This document shows, piece by piece, positions 39,101-42,840 of a DNA stretch of 64,000 nt. The translations under genes were made by a program, and so were the position numbers. This DNA comes from Hippasteria phrygiana (Eukaryota; Echinodermata; Asteroidea; Valvatida; Goniasteridae): assembly GCA_037893225.1 (NCBI GenBank), contig JAZGUH010000378.1, forward strand, positions 923,001 through 987,000, given 5' to 3'. Position 1 is the stretch's first letter; every line of letters begins with the position of its first letter. The notes under the pieces were generated by a model. The model did no database searches. It worked only from the letters and a program-made list of their open reading frames with translations, and was not told where the DNA came from.

Positions 39101-41802
39101 GGCATTTTGCAGCTACCCTGCTGAGTCTAACAAAATACAACAGGTATTTGTTTGTATGAGCCCTGCCAAATCCAACAAAATCCAACCGAAATTTAATAGA
39201 AGTCTGTTTCCACCCTGCTAAATATGACAAAATCCAACAGGTATCCTCAGCTGTAACCCTGCGGAATACAACAATAGAGGAATTTCACATTAGCCCCTTC
39301 TGCGCACTTCCGGGTTGAAAGCGAGAATGTCAGTGGCAAACAAAACAAAGCTTTTCAGCACATTCATTCATGCATGAATTAATCATGCCATAAAAGGCAG
39401 CGCAGGCGCACGATTAGCATAAAGTTGTTTACTGTGACATTGAAATCCTCGTTTTCAAACGCGGAAGTGCGCAGATCGGCGCTAAACTCGTCGTTGTGGG
39501 ATTCCTCTATATCCAGCACACCAGAGTTGTAATCGAGTCAGTCACAAGTCAGTCACAAGTCAATCACAAGTCAATCACAAGTCATCTTTTGTTATATAGT
39601 GTGTTTGAATAGCTTGTAATACAAGGCTTGAGGCCAGAATTGTAAAGTGACTTGTGATGTGGCTTGTGATGACTCTATGAACAACTCTGCAACACACTAT
39701 GCACTTTGTGCTGACTGCTAAATCCAACAGATTACAACAGCTTTATTACCATTGTTGAATTTTGTTGCATTTAGCAGGGTTAGGGTGAAATAGGATGTTC
39801 AGTGCATTGATTATGACACGTCGTAAATGTTTATACCATAGGTAAAGACACCCGTCTTGATCATGATTGGCTCAGTCGATTTGCGGGTACCGCCCAAACA
39901 AGGTCAAGAATACTACAAGGCTCTCAAAGCACACGGAGCTAAAACCAAGTAAGAATTCTCTGAATTTAAGCCCTGTCCGCACTGGATTTTTTGGGTAAAG
40001 CTTACCGAGACGATGGGTACTTTTTCAATTTTAAGTCCAGTGCGGACAGTCTAGGACGTTTTCCTCTCAGTTACTTTTCCCGAGTCCAGCGGTTACTTCT
40101 ACCGGGCAACTGCTGCCCAGGAAAACTGACCAGGTAACTTTTCCAGAGACGATATATCCAGTGCGGACAGTGCGTGTCGGTAAAAGCAGCTCAGGAAAGC
40201 GTACATCTGGCCCGAGCGCAAGGTCATGCTTCACAGGGAAACCACGTATGCGCTTTGCATTGTTTCACCGCAGTGCGGTGCACTTGACAAGTTTCCAAAA
40301 TTCCAGTGCGTTGTTCCTCTTTTGGTCGCAATCATGGCAGATTTTATTATTGATACAGTCGGAAGTTTGATTGGTGATAAAGATGTAGGCCTACGTGTAC
40401 ACAGCAGCCGGAAAAATTGGCACCTGTGATTTGGGTCAATCGCATCAATGTAGAAAGGTCACGCAAAGCGCCCTCATGAGTCGTTATATTGACAGCTCGG
40501 TTACTTCTACCACGGTCTCGGTAAAATTTTCCCGTGTCGAAAGTCCAAGTGCGGACAGTGGTCACATTTGACCATTTTTCATTTTACCATCGTCTCGGTA
40601 AAACCTTCCCAAAAAAAGTCCAGTGCGGACACGACTTTTAATAGTAAACTTTAGATCAGAATATATTTTGTTCTATCAATTGTCTATGGTATCTATTCAA
40701 GATTTATCCTCTATTTAGATCTGGACCTAGGAAAACCGTAAGGGTGGTGGGGCTGGCAACCTAAAATGTGGCCAACCCCACCACCTCTGTTGTAGCCCTT
40801 TACCTAGACAGGGTTCCCACGGGTCATTGAAACTCCTAGAAAAAAGTTGTCCTGGAAAGTCATGAAAAAGTCATGGAAAATTGGGAAAAAATAAAAAAGC
40901 ATGGAAAAAGTCATGCAAGGGTTATTTTTGATGGACCGCTTTTGGTGTGAGGAGGAGGCCATTATTAATTAAAACTTATTTTCAAAAGCTAACAAAATTG
41001 TTAGCCCAACATCAGCGGTTCATCAGTATCATAATACCAAACAACTTTTCTCTGCAAAATGGCATTAAATGTCATGGAAATTGTCATATTTTAGTCCTGG
41101 AAAGTCCTGGAAAAGTCCTGGAATTTGGTTTTCAGATTTCTGTGGGAACCCTGCTAGAGTGGCTTTTAGCCTTGTATTGGGCGACTTCCATAAAAACAAA
41201 AACAAAGCAAAACCAATTTTCCTAATCAGATTAGCATCTGATGGTAATCCGAGGCTTATATTTACAGAGTTCGAAAATTAGTCTTGATGGAGGAAATTTT
41301 GATTTCATCTGTTGTCTCATTTAAAAGTGACTTCTGGCTAGCATCCCCTTAAAAAAGGGAGACACGATCTCAGTTGGTTCAGCAACGGTACAGCAATCTG
41401 GATATTGCACATTTAAAACCTGTTTCTTGTCAGCATTTTTTGTTCGTTTCAATATTGATTAAAATTAACTCATCGGTTTGCCTTGTGGCTTATTTGATAT
41501 CATTTACGGGTGTATGACTGGCAATGCTAGAAAATTTGCAATCCATGCAAATCATTATTAAAATCTATTTTCGGGAGTAAAATCAAAAAGGGCACATGAG
41601 TGTTGTACCAAAGCCTTCCCTGTGAATTGTGTTTAAACCAAAAAGTGGTTCTTTGGCTTGGAGAATTTTGTTAGCCTTAATTTTGTTCTGTGTTCATTTC
41701 AGAATGCTGGTGTATTCGGAAAACAGCCACGGCCTCGCCAAAGTTGATGCCGAGGCTGATTGCTTCATGAATATGTATAAGTGGTTCACCTCATTTGCAT
41801 AG
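2938..41802 (+). CDS. APEH: Acylaminoacyl-peptidase (acylamino-acid-releasing enzyme), complete 21-exon gene
   Basis: This cytosolic serine peptidase of family S9C removes N-acylated amino acids from peptide ends. Coding exons: 2938-3182, 6681-6771, 7561-7636, 8318-8478, 9418-9555, 10295-10386, 14261-14301, 16431-16552 or 16612-16733, 17600-17657, 19538-19647, 21581-21721, 23815-23950, 24747-24830, 27567-27647, 28353-28441, 30082-30192, 35363-35411, 35824-35854, 37429-37534, 39842-39948, 41703-41802. All junctions are GT-AG and phases agree, giving 722 residues (human 732). Residues 1 to about 450 form the beta-propeller; the rest is the alpha/beta hydrolase, with HGGP at 498-501, Ser578 in GGSHGG, Asp667 and His699. 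The start is the first ATG in exon 1; an in-frame TAG (2920-2922) precedes it and also forms a possible splice acceptor, so a 5' UTR exon may join at 2923. Exon 8 is duplicated. Identification rests on recognised similarity along the whole protein. Confidence 0.95.
3325..3475 (+). repeat. Dispersed T-rich repeat (CCTACTTTTTCCTA family)
   Basis: Related sequence recurs at 6885-6910 continuing at 7180-7320, and inverted at 62138-62260. In the second copy a tRNA-derived repeat has inserted in the middle. No coding potential is seen. Confidence 0.6.
4304..4570 (+). pseudogene. Fragment of a transposon-type zinc-finger-like protein
   Basis: The 88-residue frame opens at ATG 4304 in APEH intron 1. 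It reads as a lysine and tryptophan-rich segment ([10 protein letters not shown]) followed by a [18 protein letters not shown] motif. That layout resembles the N-terminal CxxC-type finger seen in many transposon-derived proteins, where a His pair normally follows. Here the frame runs into TTTTTTATTGTTTAA and stops before any His pair, so the domain is incomplete. I cannot name the element. Transcription as part of a host gene is unlikely. Confidence 0.4.
4800..4895. repeat. GC-rich dispersed repeat with hairpins
   Basis: The stretch contains the self-complementary run CCAGGGGGCCTTGGCCCCCT and other C- or G-rich blocks in an otherwise AT-rich intron. No function is apparent. Confidence 0.4.
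4991..5604. mobile_element. TA-flanked mariner/pogo-like MITE
   Basis: TA flanks both ends (4989-4990, 5605-5606). The terminal inverted repeats read CAGTCGACTCTTGTTATTAC on the left and CAGTCGCCTCTCGTTAACCA on the right strand. CAGT plus a TTGTTAT-like motif is common at pogo-type ends. No transposase frame is present. The interior includes sequences repeated elsewhere in the window. Confidence 0.6.
5990..6201. mobile_element. TTAA-flanked piggyBac-like MITE, family C
   Basis: TTAA occurs at 5986-5989 and 6202-6205. The ends begin CCCCTTGGGCACAG and, inverted, CCCTTTGCATACGG. A close relative is at 53180-53347 and a shorter one at 35451-35593. TTAA targets with ends starting CCC fit the piggyBac superfamily. 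Confidence 0.7.
6243..6565 (+). repeat. Minisatellite, about 46-bp unit (CATTCATCCTCAATCC)
   Basis: Six to seven copies of a unit containing ATCCTCAATCCTCCAAAATC lie in APEH intron 1, about 100 bases before exon 2. The array ends in the inverted motif GGAGGATTTTGGAGGATTGA at about 6549. A smaller related patch is at 48318-48390. Confidence 0.75.
6681..6771 (+). CDS. APEH: APEH exon 2 (residues 82-112)
   Basis: It encodes a conserved SPSG turn and the GEEKQYLE strand of the propeller. Acceptor TTTTATCAG and donor GTCAGT flank it. It ends in phase 0. Confidence 0.9.
6911..7170 (-). mobile_element. tRNA-derived repeat, family 1
   Basis: The tRNA-like core is 6982-7053 on the minus strand, closely matching the copy at 2521-2592. 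Body sequence extends to the GGGATCACACCCAATTTTA block. It splits an older T-rich repeat (6885-6910 and 7180-7320), so it inserted later than that repeat. Confidence 0.75.
7561..7636 (+). CDS. APEH: APEH exon 3 (residues 113-137)
   Basis: Propeller segment with the [10 protein letters not shown] sequence, conserved in APEH as EKHGxVYED. It ends in phase 1 at donor GTAAGT. Confidence 0.92.
7685..8065 (+). mobile_element. tRNA-type SINE with conserved central domain
   Basis: A degenerate tRNA-like head with a GGGTTCAGACC B-box relative is followed by GTGTCCTTGAGCAAGACACT and AAATGGGTACC. Those motifs are found in the central domains of several animal SINE groups (V/Deu-like; group assignment tentative). 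An inverted relative is at 29455-29785. Confidence 0.6.
8080..8265 (+). repeat. Dispersed repeat (CAACACTGTGCAGTATACC family)
   Basis: About 180 bases are shared with 17696-17893 in intron 9, in the same orientation. No coding potential or clear termini could be seen. Confidence 0.65.
8318..8478 (+). CDS. APEH: APEH exon 4 (residues 138-191)
   Basis: It contains the conserved [20 protein letters not shown] strand and a polar loop rich in Asn, Ser, Gly and Asp that differs from vertebrate enzymes. It ends in phase 0 at donor GTACGG. Confidence 0.95.
8685..8963. mobile_element. hAT MITE with internal tandem repeats, copy 1
   Basis: The ends are inverted repeats (CAGTGTTGTAGTCAAGACC on the left). 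They are flanked by CCGGTGGA (8677-8684) and CTGGTGGA (8964-8971), a 7-of-8 match that fits a hAT 8-bp duplication. Inside, 11-bp units of the CAAGACCAGCA type run towards the centre and their inverse runs out on the right. The core contains GCATTCCTTTGTCAT, shared with the other four copies. Confidence 0.85.
9418..9555 (+). CDS. APEH: APEH exon 5 (residues 192-237)
   Basis: It encodes EEWGE and the LLDIES...SILEGVP strand pair of the propeller, a strongly conserved part of the family. Phase 0 at both ends, donor GTAAGA. Confidence 0.95.
9840..10095 (+). mobile_element. LINE 3' end fragment
   Basis: The sequence reads as the last residues of a non-LTR retrotransposon ORF2 ([11 protein letters not shown]) and continues into a 3' tail. 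Inverted copies of the same tail are at 49563-49745 and about 60026-60145. It is 5'-truncated and non-functional. It lies in APEH intron 5. Confidence 0.55.
10295..10386 (+). CDS. APEH: APEH exon 6 (residues 238-268)
   Basis: It encodes the [15 protein letters not shown] stretch, a hallmark of the APEH propeller. It ends in phase 2; the donor GTTGGT is the weakest in the gene. Confidence 0.93.
10555..10945 (+). mobile_element. tRNA-derived repeat, family 1, with flanking direct copies of the body
   Basis: The tRNA-like core is 10799-10870. The block TTCTTTGTTCACTTTGAAAA through TTGTGGATTGTTTG occurs on both sides of the core (about 10556-10620 and 10873-10937) in the same orientation. This gives the order body, spacer, tRNA core, body. 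The layout looks like a dimer that lost its first core. Confidence 0.75.
11025..11325 (+). repeat. Dispersed repeat of AAATCCAACA motifs
   Basis: Short motifs such as CTGCTAAATATGACAAAATC recur irregularly. Related blocks are at 12940-13130, 38970-39290 and 39690-39790. No termini or coding potential is visible. Confidence 0.6.
11331..12112 (+). repeat. 16-bp minisatellite (CGCCCAAACCCCACYT), about 49 units
   Basis: The unit is almost perfectly conserved and comes in two forms, ending CCT or CTT, which are arranged in homogeneous blocks. The right end decays into CACCCAAACTCCACTC variants. Because 16 is not a multiple of 3 and lacks stops, long frames of 250-300 codons open on both strands; these are artefacts. 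The array lies in APEH intron 6. The complementary strand has GGG and GGGG runs every few bases. Confidence 0.97.
12721..12920 (-). repeat. Same 16-bp minisatellite in opposite orientation
   Basis: Units of the GGGCGAAGTGGCGTTT type are the reverse complement of the 11331-12112 unit with one or two changes. About 12 units are present, ending in shortened GGGCGAAGTGGTTGA forms. The two arrays are separated by about 600 bases within intron 6, so the transcript carries a C-rich and a G-rich array that could pair. Confidence 0.9.
13860..14230 (+). repeat. Dispersed repeat with tandem halves
   Basis: Two similar blocks (about 13890-14030 and 14090-14230) share CGATTGAAAATCGTGTACAA-like segments and GGAGGTSCMCGATTGC ends. 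They are separated by a short GT run. Related sequence occurs at 27950-28080 and 57500-57640. Confidence 0.5.
14261..14301 (+). CDS. APEH: APEH exon 7 (residues 268-281)
   Basis: A 41-nt exon encoding [13 protein letters not shown]. It begins by completing an Arg codon and ends in phase 1 with a single G. That G forces use of one exon 8 copy: joined directly to exon 9 it would read GTA then TGA. Confidence 0.93.
14668..15000. mobile_element. TA-flanked MITE with inner minisatellite
   Basis: TA lies on both sides (14666-14667, 15001-15002). The ends are inverted repeats of at least 20 bases without mismatch (CAGTACATTGCAATTGAAAG). The interior is filled with units around GAAAATGTTTTCCCAC and ends in GAAGTGT triplication. 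This is a Tc1/mariner-type MITE by its TA target; no transposase is present. Confidence 0.8.
15160..15325. repeat. Inverted repeat with GGAATTTGTGTCGGGG arms
   Basis: Arms at about 15163-15210 and 15277-15324 are reverse complements. The arm sequence belongs to the tail of the tRNA-derived repeat family 2 (compare 62520-62555), so this is a head-to-head remnant. Confidence 0.65.
15324..15385 (+). repeat. 11-bp tandem repeat (CATCAAATTCC)
   Basis: Six units in a row, the last one with a base change. It grew from the CAAATTCCAT end of the neighbouring repeat. Confidence 0.9.
15400..15925 (+). mobile_element. tRNA-derived repeat, family 2 (Ser/Leu-like), two partial copies
   Basis: The tRNA-like core near 15445-15525 contains GCTCGGTGGTCGATTGCTAA and the B box GGTCCGAGTCC. 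After it comes the body TCTCAGGACAACACTCGGTA. A second partial core (GGGTTCGAGTCC) starts at about 15781 after a C-rich tract and repeats the same body, which makes a direct duplication of roughly 330 bases. Confidence 0.65.
16034..16180 (+). repeat. C-rich low-complexity tract
   Basis: Runs of CCCCCCTCCG and a pure C tract of about 25 bases lie 250 bases before exon 8a. Exact lengths in such tracts are often unreliable in assemblies. Confidence 0.9.
16431..16552 (+). CDS. APEH: APEH exon 8a, first of two alternative copies (residues 282-322)
   Basis: This 122-nt exon encodes a 41-residue propeller segment with [20 protein letters not shown]. Acceptor TTATTAACAG, donor GTAAGG. It completes the codon begun by exon 7 and ends in phase 0, so it can splice straight to exon 9. 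It shares 29 of 41 residues with exon 8b. The differences cluster after the conserved WCPRFSPDK core, with R/C, E/A, V/S, R/Q, H/N and G/S changes. Confidence 0.9.
16612..16733 (+). CDS. APEH: APEH exon 8b, second alternative copy (residues 282-322)
   Basis: It has the same length, phases, acceptor context (GCATTTTGTCAACAG) and donor (GTAAGG) as exon 8a, and encodes [20 protein letters not shown]. The intron between the copies is only 59 nt. If 8a were joined to 8b, the frame would read AGG, TCT, TGA and stop. The repeat unit is 181 bp and includes part of the upstream intron, so it arose by a local tandem duplication. No stop or splice-site damage marks either copy as dead. Confidence 0.9.
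17183..17310 (+). mobile_element. tRNA-derived repeat, family 1, short copy
   Basis: It contains GCAAGATAGCTCAGTTGGTA and GGTTCGAATTCC. The body is shortened after the core. Confidence 0.7.
17332..17484. repeat. Imperfect palindrome (MITE-like)
   Basis: Arms beginning ATAGACTGTATCGAAT and ending ATTCGATATAGTCTAT flank inner arms GGCGGCCATGTTGTGGGACA and its inverse. The total length is about 150 bases. Confidence 0.65.
17600..17657 (+). CDS. APEH: APEH exon 9 (residues 323-341)
   Basis: It starts at YDW, a family landmark, and encodes the VVVDTVQ strand. It starts in phase 0, so it can follow 8a or 8b, and ends in phase 1. Confidence 0.93.
17895..18324. mobile_element. TTAA-flanked MITE, family B copy 1
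   Basis: TTAA is at 17891-17894 and 18325-18328. The inverted ends are similar (left AGGAAGTATACAACATTTGC). The interior shares GGATTTGGGGTTAGTAT and the CCTGTTTAAAGTTCTGTG region with family A. The sister copy is at 62770-63166. Confidence 0.7.
18363..18541. repeat. 180-bp palindrome attached to the Crypton-type repeat
   Basis: Arms with GTGCGATGGTAAGAATAATT and GAGGTGACAGATTGAATGTT are matched by inverse sequence around an AGGCGAAGCC centre. A nearly identical palindrome is at 26157-26331, again directly left of a Crypton-type segment. Confidence 0.85.
18537..19085 (-). mobile_element. Composite repeat carrying a Crypton-type exon, copy 1
   Basis: The segment is bounded by inverted repeats related to TATACAACGCCTGAATAAAT. 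On the minus strand a frame starts at ATG 18808 and reads [20 protein letters not shown], which resembles the N-terminal region of Crypton and related DUF3504 tyrosine-recombinase proteins. After IKYAV a frameshift moves the rest (FARHAGTTI) into another frame, so this copy is broken. Compare the intact copy at 26400-26620. Confidence 0.55.
19538..19647 (+). CDS. APEH: APEH exon 10 (residues 342-378)
   Basis: It encodes FPGIYA...[17 protein letters not shown], matching the CWSADSQRVVF region of vertebrate APEH. It ends in phase 0 at GTAATC. Confidence 0.92.
19978..20433 (+). mobile_element. 5'-truncated Penelope-like retroelement insertion
   Basis: A frame from 19978 to a TAG at 20116-20118 reads [17 protein letters not shown] and SDIWGPIL, which matches the C-terminal tail of Penelope-like (GIY-YIG) proteins. 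It is followed by the typical CCGAAACGTT-containing 3' part. The insertion is flanked by the 13-bp direct repeat CTGTAGTGCTTGT (19965-19977 and 20434-20446). The host repeat is seen uninterrupted at about 27881-27975, which supports the insertion boundaries. Confidence 0.7.
20870..21510. repeat. Inverted repeat element with GCAGCCGATTTCACGAAACC ends
   Basis: The left end at about 20870-20890 reads GCAGCCGATTTCACGAAACC and the right end at about 21484-21504 is its inverse (GGTTTCGTGAAATCGGCTGC). The interior has many GCGYAAGTTGCGCAAC motifs. It is about 635 bases long, without an obvious transposase. Confidence 0.75.
21581..21721 (+). CDS. APEH: APEH exon 11 (residues 379-425)
   Basis: It encodes the [19 protein letters not shown] blade and the following [14 protein letters not shown] strand. 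Phase 0 at both ends, donor GTGAGT. Confidence 0.92.
21775..21925 (-). mobile_element. Rearranged fragment of tRNA-derived repeat family 1
   Basis: A minus-strand core start (GGCAGGAGCGGGATTAGAAC) is fused to the CCCCACAATGTCGCTTTCCA block that normally lies on the other side of the core in plus orientation. It is an internal deletion or recombination product. Confidence 0.6.
22092..22308. mobile_element. hAT MITE with internal tandem repeats, copy 2
   Basis: The ends are CAGAGTTGTAGTCGAGTCC and an inverted CAGGGATGTAGTCAAGTCC. The flanks are CCCCTGGC and CCCCTCAC (6 of 8 bases agree). The inner units are of the AAGTCCTTTC and GACTTGCAGG type. It shares the GCATGCCTTTGTCAAAGC-like core region with its relatives. 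Confidence 0.75.
23036..23626. mobile_element. TTAA-flanked element, family E copy 1
   Basis: TTAA is at 23032-23035 and 23627-23630, with short inverted ends AGACCTA. An inverted copy with an internal deletion is at about 43330-43782. No transposase frame is seen. Confidence 0.65.
23815..23950 (+). CDS. APEH: APEH exon 12 (residues 426-470)
   Basis: It encodes the last propeller part, with [19 protein letters not shown]. It ends in phase 1 at GTAATA. Confidence 0.9.
24180..24720 (+). mobile_element. LINE 3' end fragment (CR1/L2-like)
   Basis: Translated pieces read [13 protein letters not shown] and [18 protein letters not shown], the usual ending of CR1/L2-type ORF2 proteins, with frame breaks. 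They are followed by a 3' tail ending near AAATTAAACAAATTGAACAA. It is a 5'-truncated, dead copy in APEH intron 12. Confidence 0.65.
24747..24830 (+). CDS. APEH: APEH exon 13 (residues 471-498)
   Basis: It encodes DYEAILL and ends at LIVLPH, the start of the peptidase-domain HGGP motif. The Gly codon after His is split across the intron. Confidence 0.95.
25033..25516. mobile_element. TTAA-flanked MITE, family A copy 2
   Basis: TTAA is at 25029-25032 and 25517-25520. It is a close match to 1354-1832 over its whole length, which suggests recent activity of this family. Confidence 0.8.
26157..26331. repeat. 175-bp palindrome, second copy
   Basis: It is nearly identical to 18363-18541, with the same AGGCGAAGCC centre, and again borders a Crypton-type segment on its right. 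Confidence 0.85.
26325..26846 (-). mobile_element. Composite repeat carrying a Crypton-type exon, copy 2
   Basis: It has the same inverted ends as 18537-19085. The minus-strand exon 26400-26620 starts with ATG, is open for 73 codons and ends at a good donor (AGAAG then GTAAAC). It includes [20 protein letters not shown] and [13 protein letters not shown], resembling the start of Crypton-family recombinase proteins. Only this first exon is present; the catalytic domain is absent. Confidence 0.6.
27567..27647 (+). CDS. APEH: APEH exon 14 (residues 499-525)
   Basis: It completes HGGPH and encodes the LGFAVLL strand of the hydrolase fold. In S9 peptidases the HGGP region lies near the oxyanion site. 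It ends in phase 1 at GTAAAT. Confidence 0.94.
28353..28441 (+). CDS. APEH: APEH exon 15 (residues 526-555)
   Basis: It encodes [20 protein letters not shown] and QDVDDVQ, among the most conserved parts of the family. It ends in phase 0 at GTATGT. Confidence 0.97.
28538..29090. mobile_element. MITE-like element with TACTATACCTC ends
   Basis: The left end TACTATACCTCGTACATATT is matched inverted at the right (TACTATACCTCATAAATATT). An inner inverted pair (CCCAAATTATTCATAC at about 28796 and its inverse at about 28992) suggests nested elements. A further palindrome follows at 29092-29243. Confidence 0.65.
29092..29243. repeat. Palindrome (AAATATAACATGGTTT arms)
   Basis: The left arm AAATATAACATGGTTTATTT is matched by the right arm AAACCATGCTATATTT. 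The centre holds GCTCCCCTCGGTATT and an inverse GAATGCCTTGGGGAGC. Confidence 0.65.
29280..30025 (+). mobile_element. LINE 3' end split by a SINE
   Basis: Before the SINE the frame reads [20 protein letters not shown]. After it the sequence resumes with [20 protein letters not shown] and a stop, the usual end of a jockey/CR1-like ORF2. The inserted minus-strand SINE occupies about 29455-29785. Confidence 0.6.
29455..29785 (-). mobile_element. tRNA-type SINE with central domain, inverted copy
   Basis: On the minus strand it carries CTTGTGTCCTTGAGCAAGGC and AATGGGTACATG, matching the copy at 7685-8065. It sits inside a LINE 3' end. Confidence 0.65.
30082..30192 (+). CDS. APEH: APEH exon 16 with the catalytic serine (residues 556-592)
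   Basis: It encodes [20 protein letters not shown]. The GxSxG nucleophile is Ser578, equivalent to Ser587 of the mammalian enzyme. Phase 0 at both ends, donor GTAAGT. The following intron (5.2 kb) holds the hAT transposon. Confidence 0.98.
30193..32170. other. Intron 16, left part: no gene recognised
   Basis: This AT-rich stretch shows only minor internal repeats, such as ACATTAGCAACATTAGCATA near 30640 and two similar blocks near 30730 and 30770 (GTAAAAGTA...TTGGATCCA). I see no supported exon or complete element. Confidence 0.5.
32177..35092 (-). mobile_element. hAT-type DNA transposon, nearly complete, 2916 bp
   Basis: The terminal inverted repeats begin CAGGGGTGAGATT at both ends (32177 and the complement of 35092) and match for 13 bases. 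The flanks are the direct repeat CCATCC at 32171-32176 and 35093-35098, a 6-bp duplication rather than the usual 8 bp. The transposase gene runs on the minus strand. The element lies in APEH intron 16 in antisense orientation. Confidence 0.85.
32463..34223 (-). pseudogene. hAT-family transposase with one in-frame stop
   Basis: The frame starts at ATG 34223 and runs 518 codons to a TGA at 32667-32669. It then stays open in the same frame to a second stop at 32463. The N-terminus (about residues 25-70) has a CxxC...H...H finger ([20 protein letters not shown]), resembling the BED-like finger of CGGBP1, a human protein thought to derive from such elements. The middle contains the [10 protein letters not shown] segment and CASRWGTW typical of the catalytic core. 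The part after the stop holds the hAT dimerisation motif [15 protein letters not shown]. The intact frame apart from one stop suggests recent inactivation. Confidence 0.85.
35363..35411 (+). CDS. APEH: APEH exon 17 (residues 593-608)
   Basis: It encodes [16 protein letters not shown], the helix after the nucleophile; vertebrate enzymes have CVARNPVINIA here. It ends in phase 1. Confidence 0.95.
35451..35593. mobile_element. TTAA-flanked piggyBac-like MITE, family C, 143 bp
   Basis: TTAA is at 35447-35450 and 35594-35597. The ends are TCCCTTGAGTACGGATGACG and inverted CCCCTTGAGTACGGCT. It begins only 36 bases after the exon 17 donor, so it is tolerated very close to a splice site. Confidence 0.8.
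35824..35854 (+). CDS. APEH: APEH exon 18, 31-nt small exon (residues 609-618)
   Basis: It encodes [11 protein letters not shown] (last codon split), identical to the vertebrate motif. Acceptor TATCCACAG, donor GTAAGT, phases 1 and 2. Confidence 0.95.
36047..36486. mobile_element. DNA-transposon remnant with TAGGGTGCGTT ends
   Basis: The left end AGGGTGCGTTCGAGCGTGTT is matched inverted at the right (GGGTGCGTTTGAGCGTGTTA). I could not settle the target duplication, so the superfamily is open. No transposase is present. Confidence 0.6.
36529..37190 (+). repeat. 43-bp minisatellite, about 15-16 units
   Basis: The unit contains GTGTGATGTAGCCCGGGATA and CTGGGTGCAGGGTCTGAAGG. Central copies are almost identical and outer ones diverge. 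A 246-codon frame on the minus strand comes from the repeat and is not a gene. It begins beside the right end of the preceding transposon remnant, in APEH intron 18. Confidence 0.92.
37429..37534 (+). CDS. APEH: APEH exon 19 (residues 619-654)
   Basis: It encodes [20 protein letters not shown] and the AMLSKSPI helix that precedes the Asp strand. It ends in phase 0 at GTATAC. Confidence 0.93.
37969..38310. mobile_element. Head-to-head pair of tRNA-derived repeats, family 2
   Basis: A minus-strand partial copy (37969-38070) and a plus-strand copy (38085-38310) face each other. They share GAGCCTGTGGG / CCCACAGGCTC, the core AAGCTCGGTGGTTGAGTGGT and the B box GGTTCGAGTCC. A transcript of this intron could fold on itself here. 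Confidence 0.7.
38316..38546. mobile_element. hAT MITE with internal tandem repeats, copy 3
   Basis: It is flanked by a perfect 8-bp duplication TAATTTAC (38308-38315, 38547-38554). The ends are CAGAGTTGTACTCAAGTC and its inverse. It interrupts the tail of a tRNA-derived repeat family 2 copy; the uninterrupted tail is seen, inverted, at 62525-62560. Inner units are of the CACAAGTCAAT type. Confidence 0.92.
38970..39290 (+). repeat. Dispersed repeat of AAATCCAACA motifs, second large copy
   Basis: It closely matches 11025-11310, including GTTGGATTCTGCAGTGTACC. The orientation is the same. Confidence 0.7.
39522..39689. mobile_element. hAT MITE with internal tandem repeats, copy 4
   Basis: The flanks CAGCACAC (39514-39521) and CAACACAC (39690-39697) agree at 7 of 8 bases. 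The ends are CAGAGTTGTAATCGAGTC and its inverse. Four 11-bp units around CAGTCACAAGT lie on the left. Confidence 0.88.
39842..39948 (+). CDS. APEH: APEH exon 20 with the catalytic aspartate (residues 655-689)
   Basis: It encodes [20 protein letters not shown]. Asp667 corresponds to Asp675 of the mammalian enzyme; the distance from the serine is 89 residues here and 88 in mammals. It ends in phase 2. Confidence 0.96.
39970..40637. mobile_element. TTAA-flanked MITE, family D
   Basis: TTAA is at 39966-39969 and 40638-40641. Inverted ends of roughly 30 bases share TGTCCGCACTGGA. The motif CCAGTGCGGAC recurs inside several times, next to GTCTCGGTAAAA. It starts only 17 bases after the exon 20 donor. 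Confidence 0.75.
41703..41802 (+). CDS. APEH: APEH exon 21 with the catalytic histidine and stop (residues 690-722)
   Basis: It encodes [20 protein letters not shown] and ends KWFTSFA before TAG. His699 lies 32 residues after the Asp, as in the mammalian enzyme. No clear AATAAA was found close behind the stop, so the 3' UTR end is unknown. Confidence 0.96.
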
Positions 41803-42687
41803 AGAAACAGTCCCTTCCTGTGAATGATATTTCCATGGCAGTTTGTCTTTTCTTGATTTGTTTTCATTTTGTATTGGCAGCTAAGCTGCATTGAATTAAT
41901 GATCATTATAGTAATTACTTAATTATCATCTAAGTTGGTTAGGAGGAACTTTAGTTTATTTTTTTCTCGTAGTAGCAAGTCGGACATGTAGTTCTTACAG
42001 GCTAATGTTACCTTTTTGTATCTCATTTTTCATTATAAACACTCAGAATAGGGTGCATGTGGGAGTCCTAAGCCTAATCTATTAACCCCTTGCACCTGAA
42101 TGACGGCTATAGCCACGGCTTGAGGTGAGGCTACTGGGCTGGTTGACGTGTATAGCCGCAACCCTGTATATACGTGCGGCCGGCTGTAGCCATGAATTGA
42201 CGCGAGACCAATGGGCCTATTTACGTGTATCAGTGCATTCCGGCACATACCGCTCTATTCATCATTCTGCTGTGGGTTTCGCTGTGAACTATATTGTTCT
42301 TGAATGGGGAGTGTAATGAATAGATGGGGCTTTTTGAAACCAGGCTTTTTATTCATTGGTACACTTAGAATGTAAGCTTATTGTTCGCGTTTACGCTCGG
42401 CTGAATAGAGCGGAATTTTTACTGCACAGTGCTTCAGTTGCATACACGATGGCTTCGAGTGAAGACGAAGATACACTGACTGCAACCAGTGGTTCAGAAA
42501 GTGATAGTAATTCAGACATCAGTGCCCCGTTACTTAACCCCTTGAGTACGGTTATTTATAATGAGGTGCCGCGGAGGCCTGTGCAGCCAAGCATAACATA
42601 CACAATCCAACAATTGATTGAAAATGCAGAGATTGCATGTAAAGACGTCATCCGGCCTGGTGGTAATTTCTTTTTTTTGCGTCTACG

Positions 42688-42840
42688 AGGTGCGATAAAA
42701 AAGTTCCGAGACTGCGCCTATAACAAGCAAAAACCGTACGTGATTTAAATCTGGCCGCCATCCTCTTCAAAGTAGTCCCCTTGTGCAGCGATACACCGAC
42801 TACAGCTGTGACCATCGTGCGTATTCAAGACGTAAACACT
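42688..42840 (-). mobile_element. Mariner-end remnant
   Basis: The sequence ACGAGGTGCGATAAAAAAGT and the following CTCTTCAAAGTAGTCCCCTT resemble one end and the adjacent part of mariner-type elements. It is short and truncated. Confidence 0.4.
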
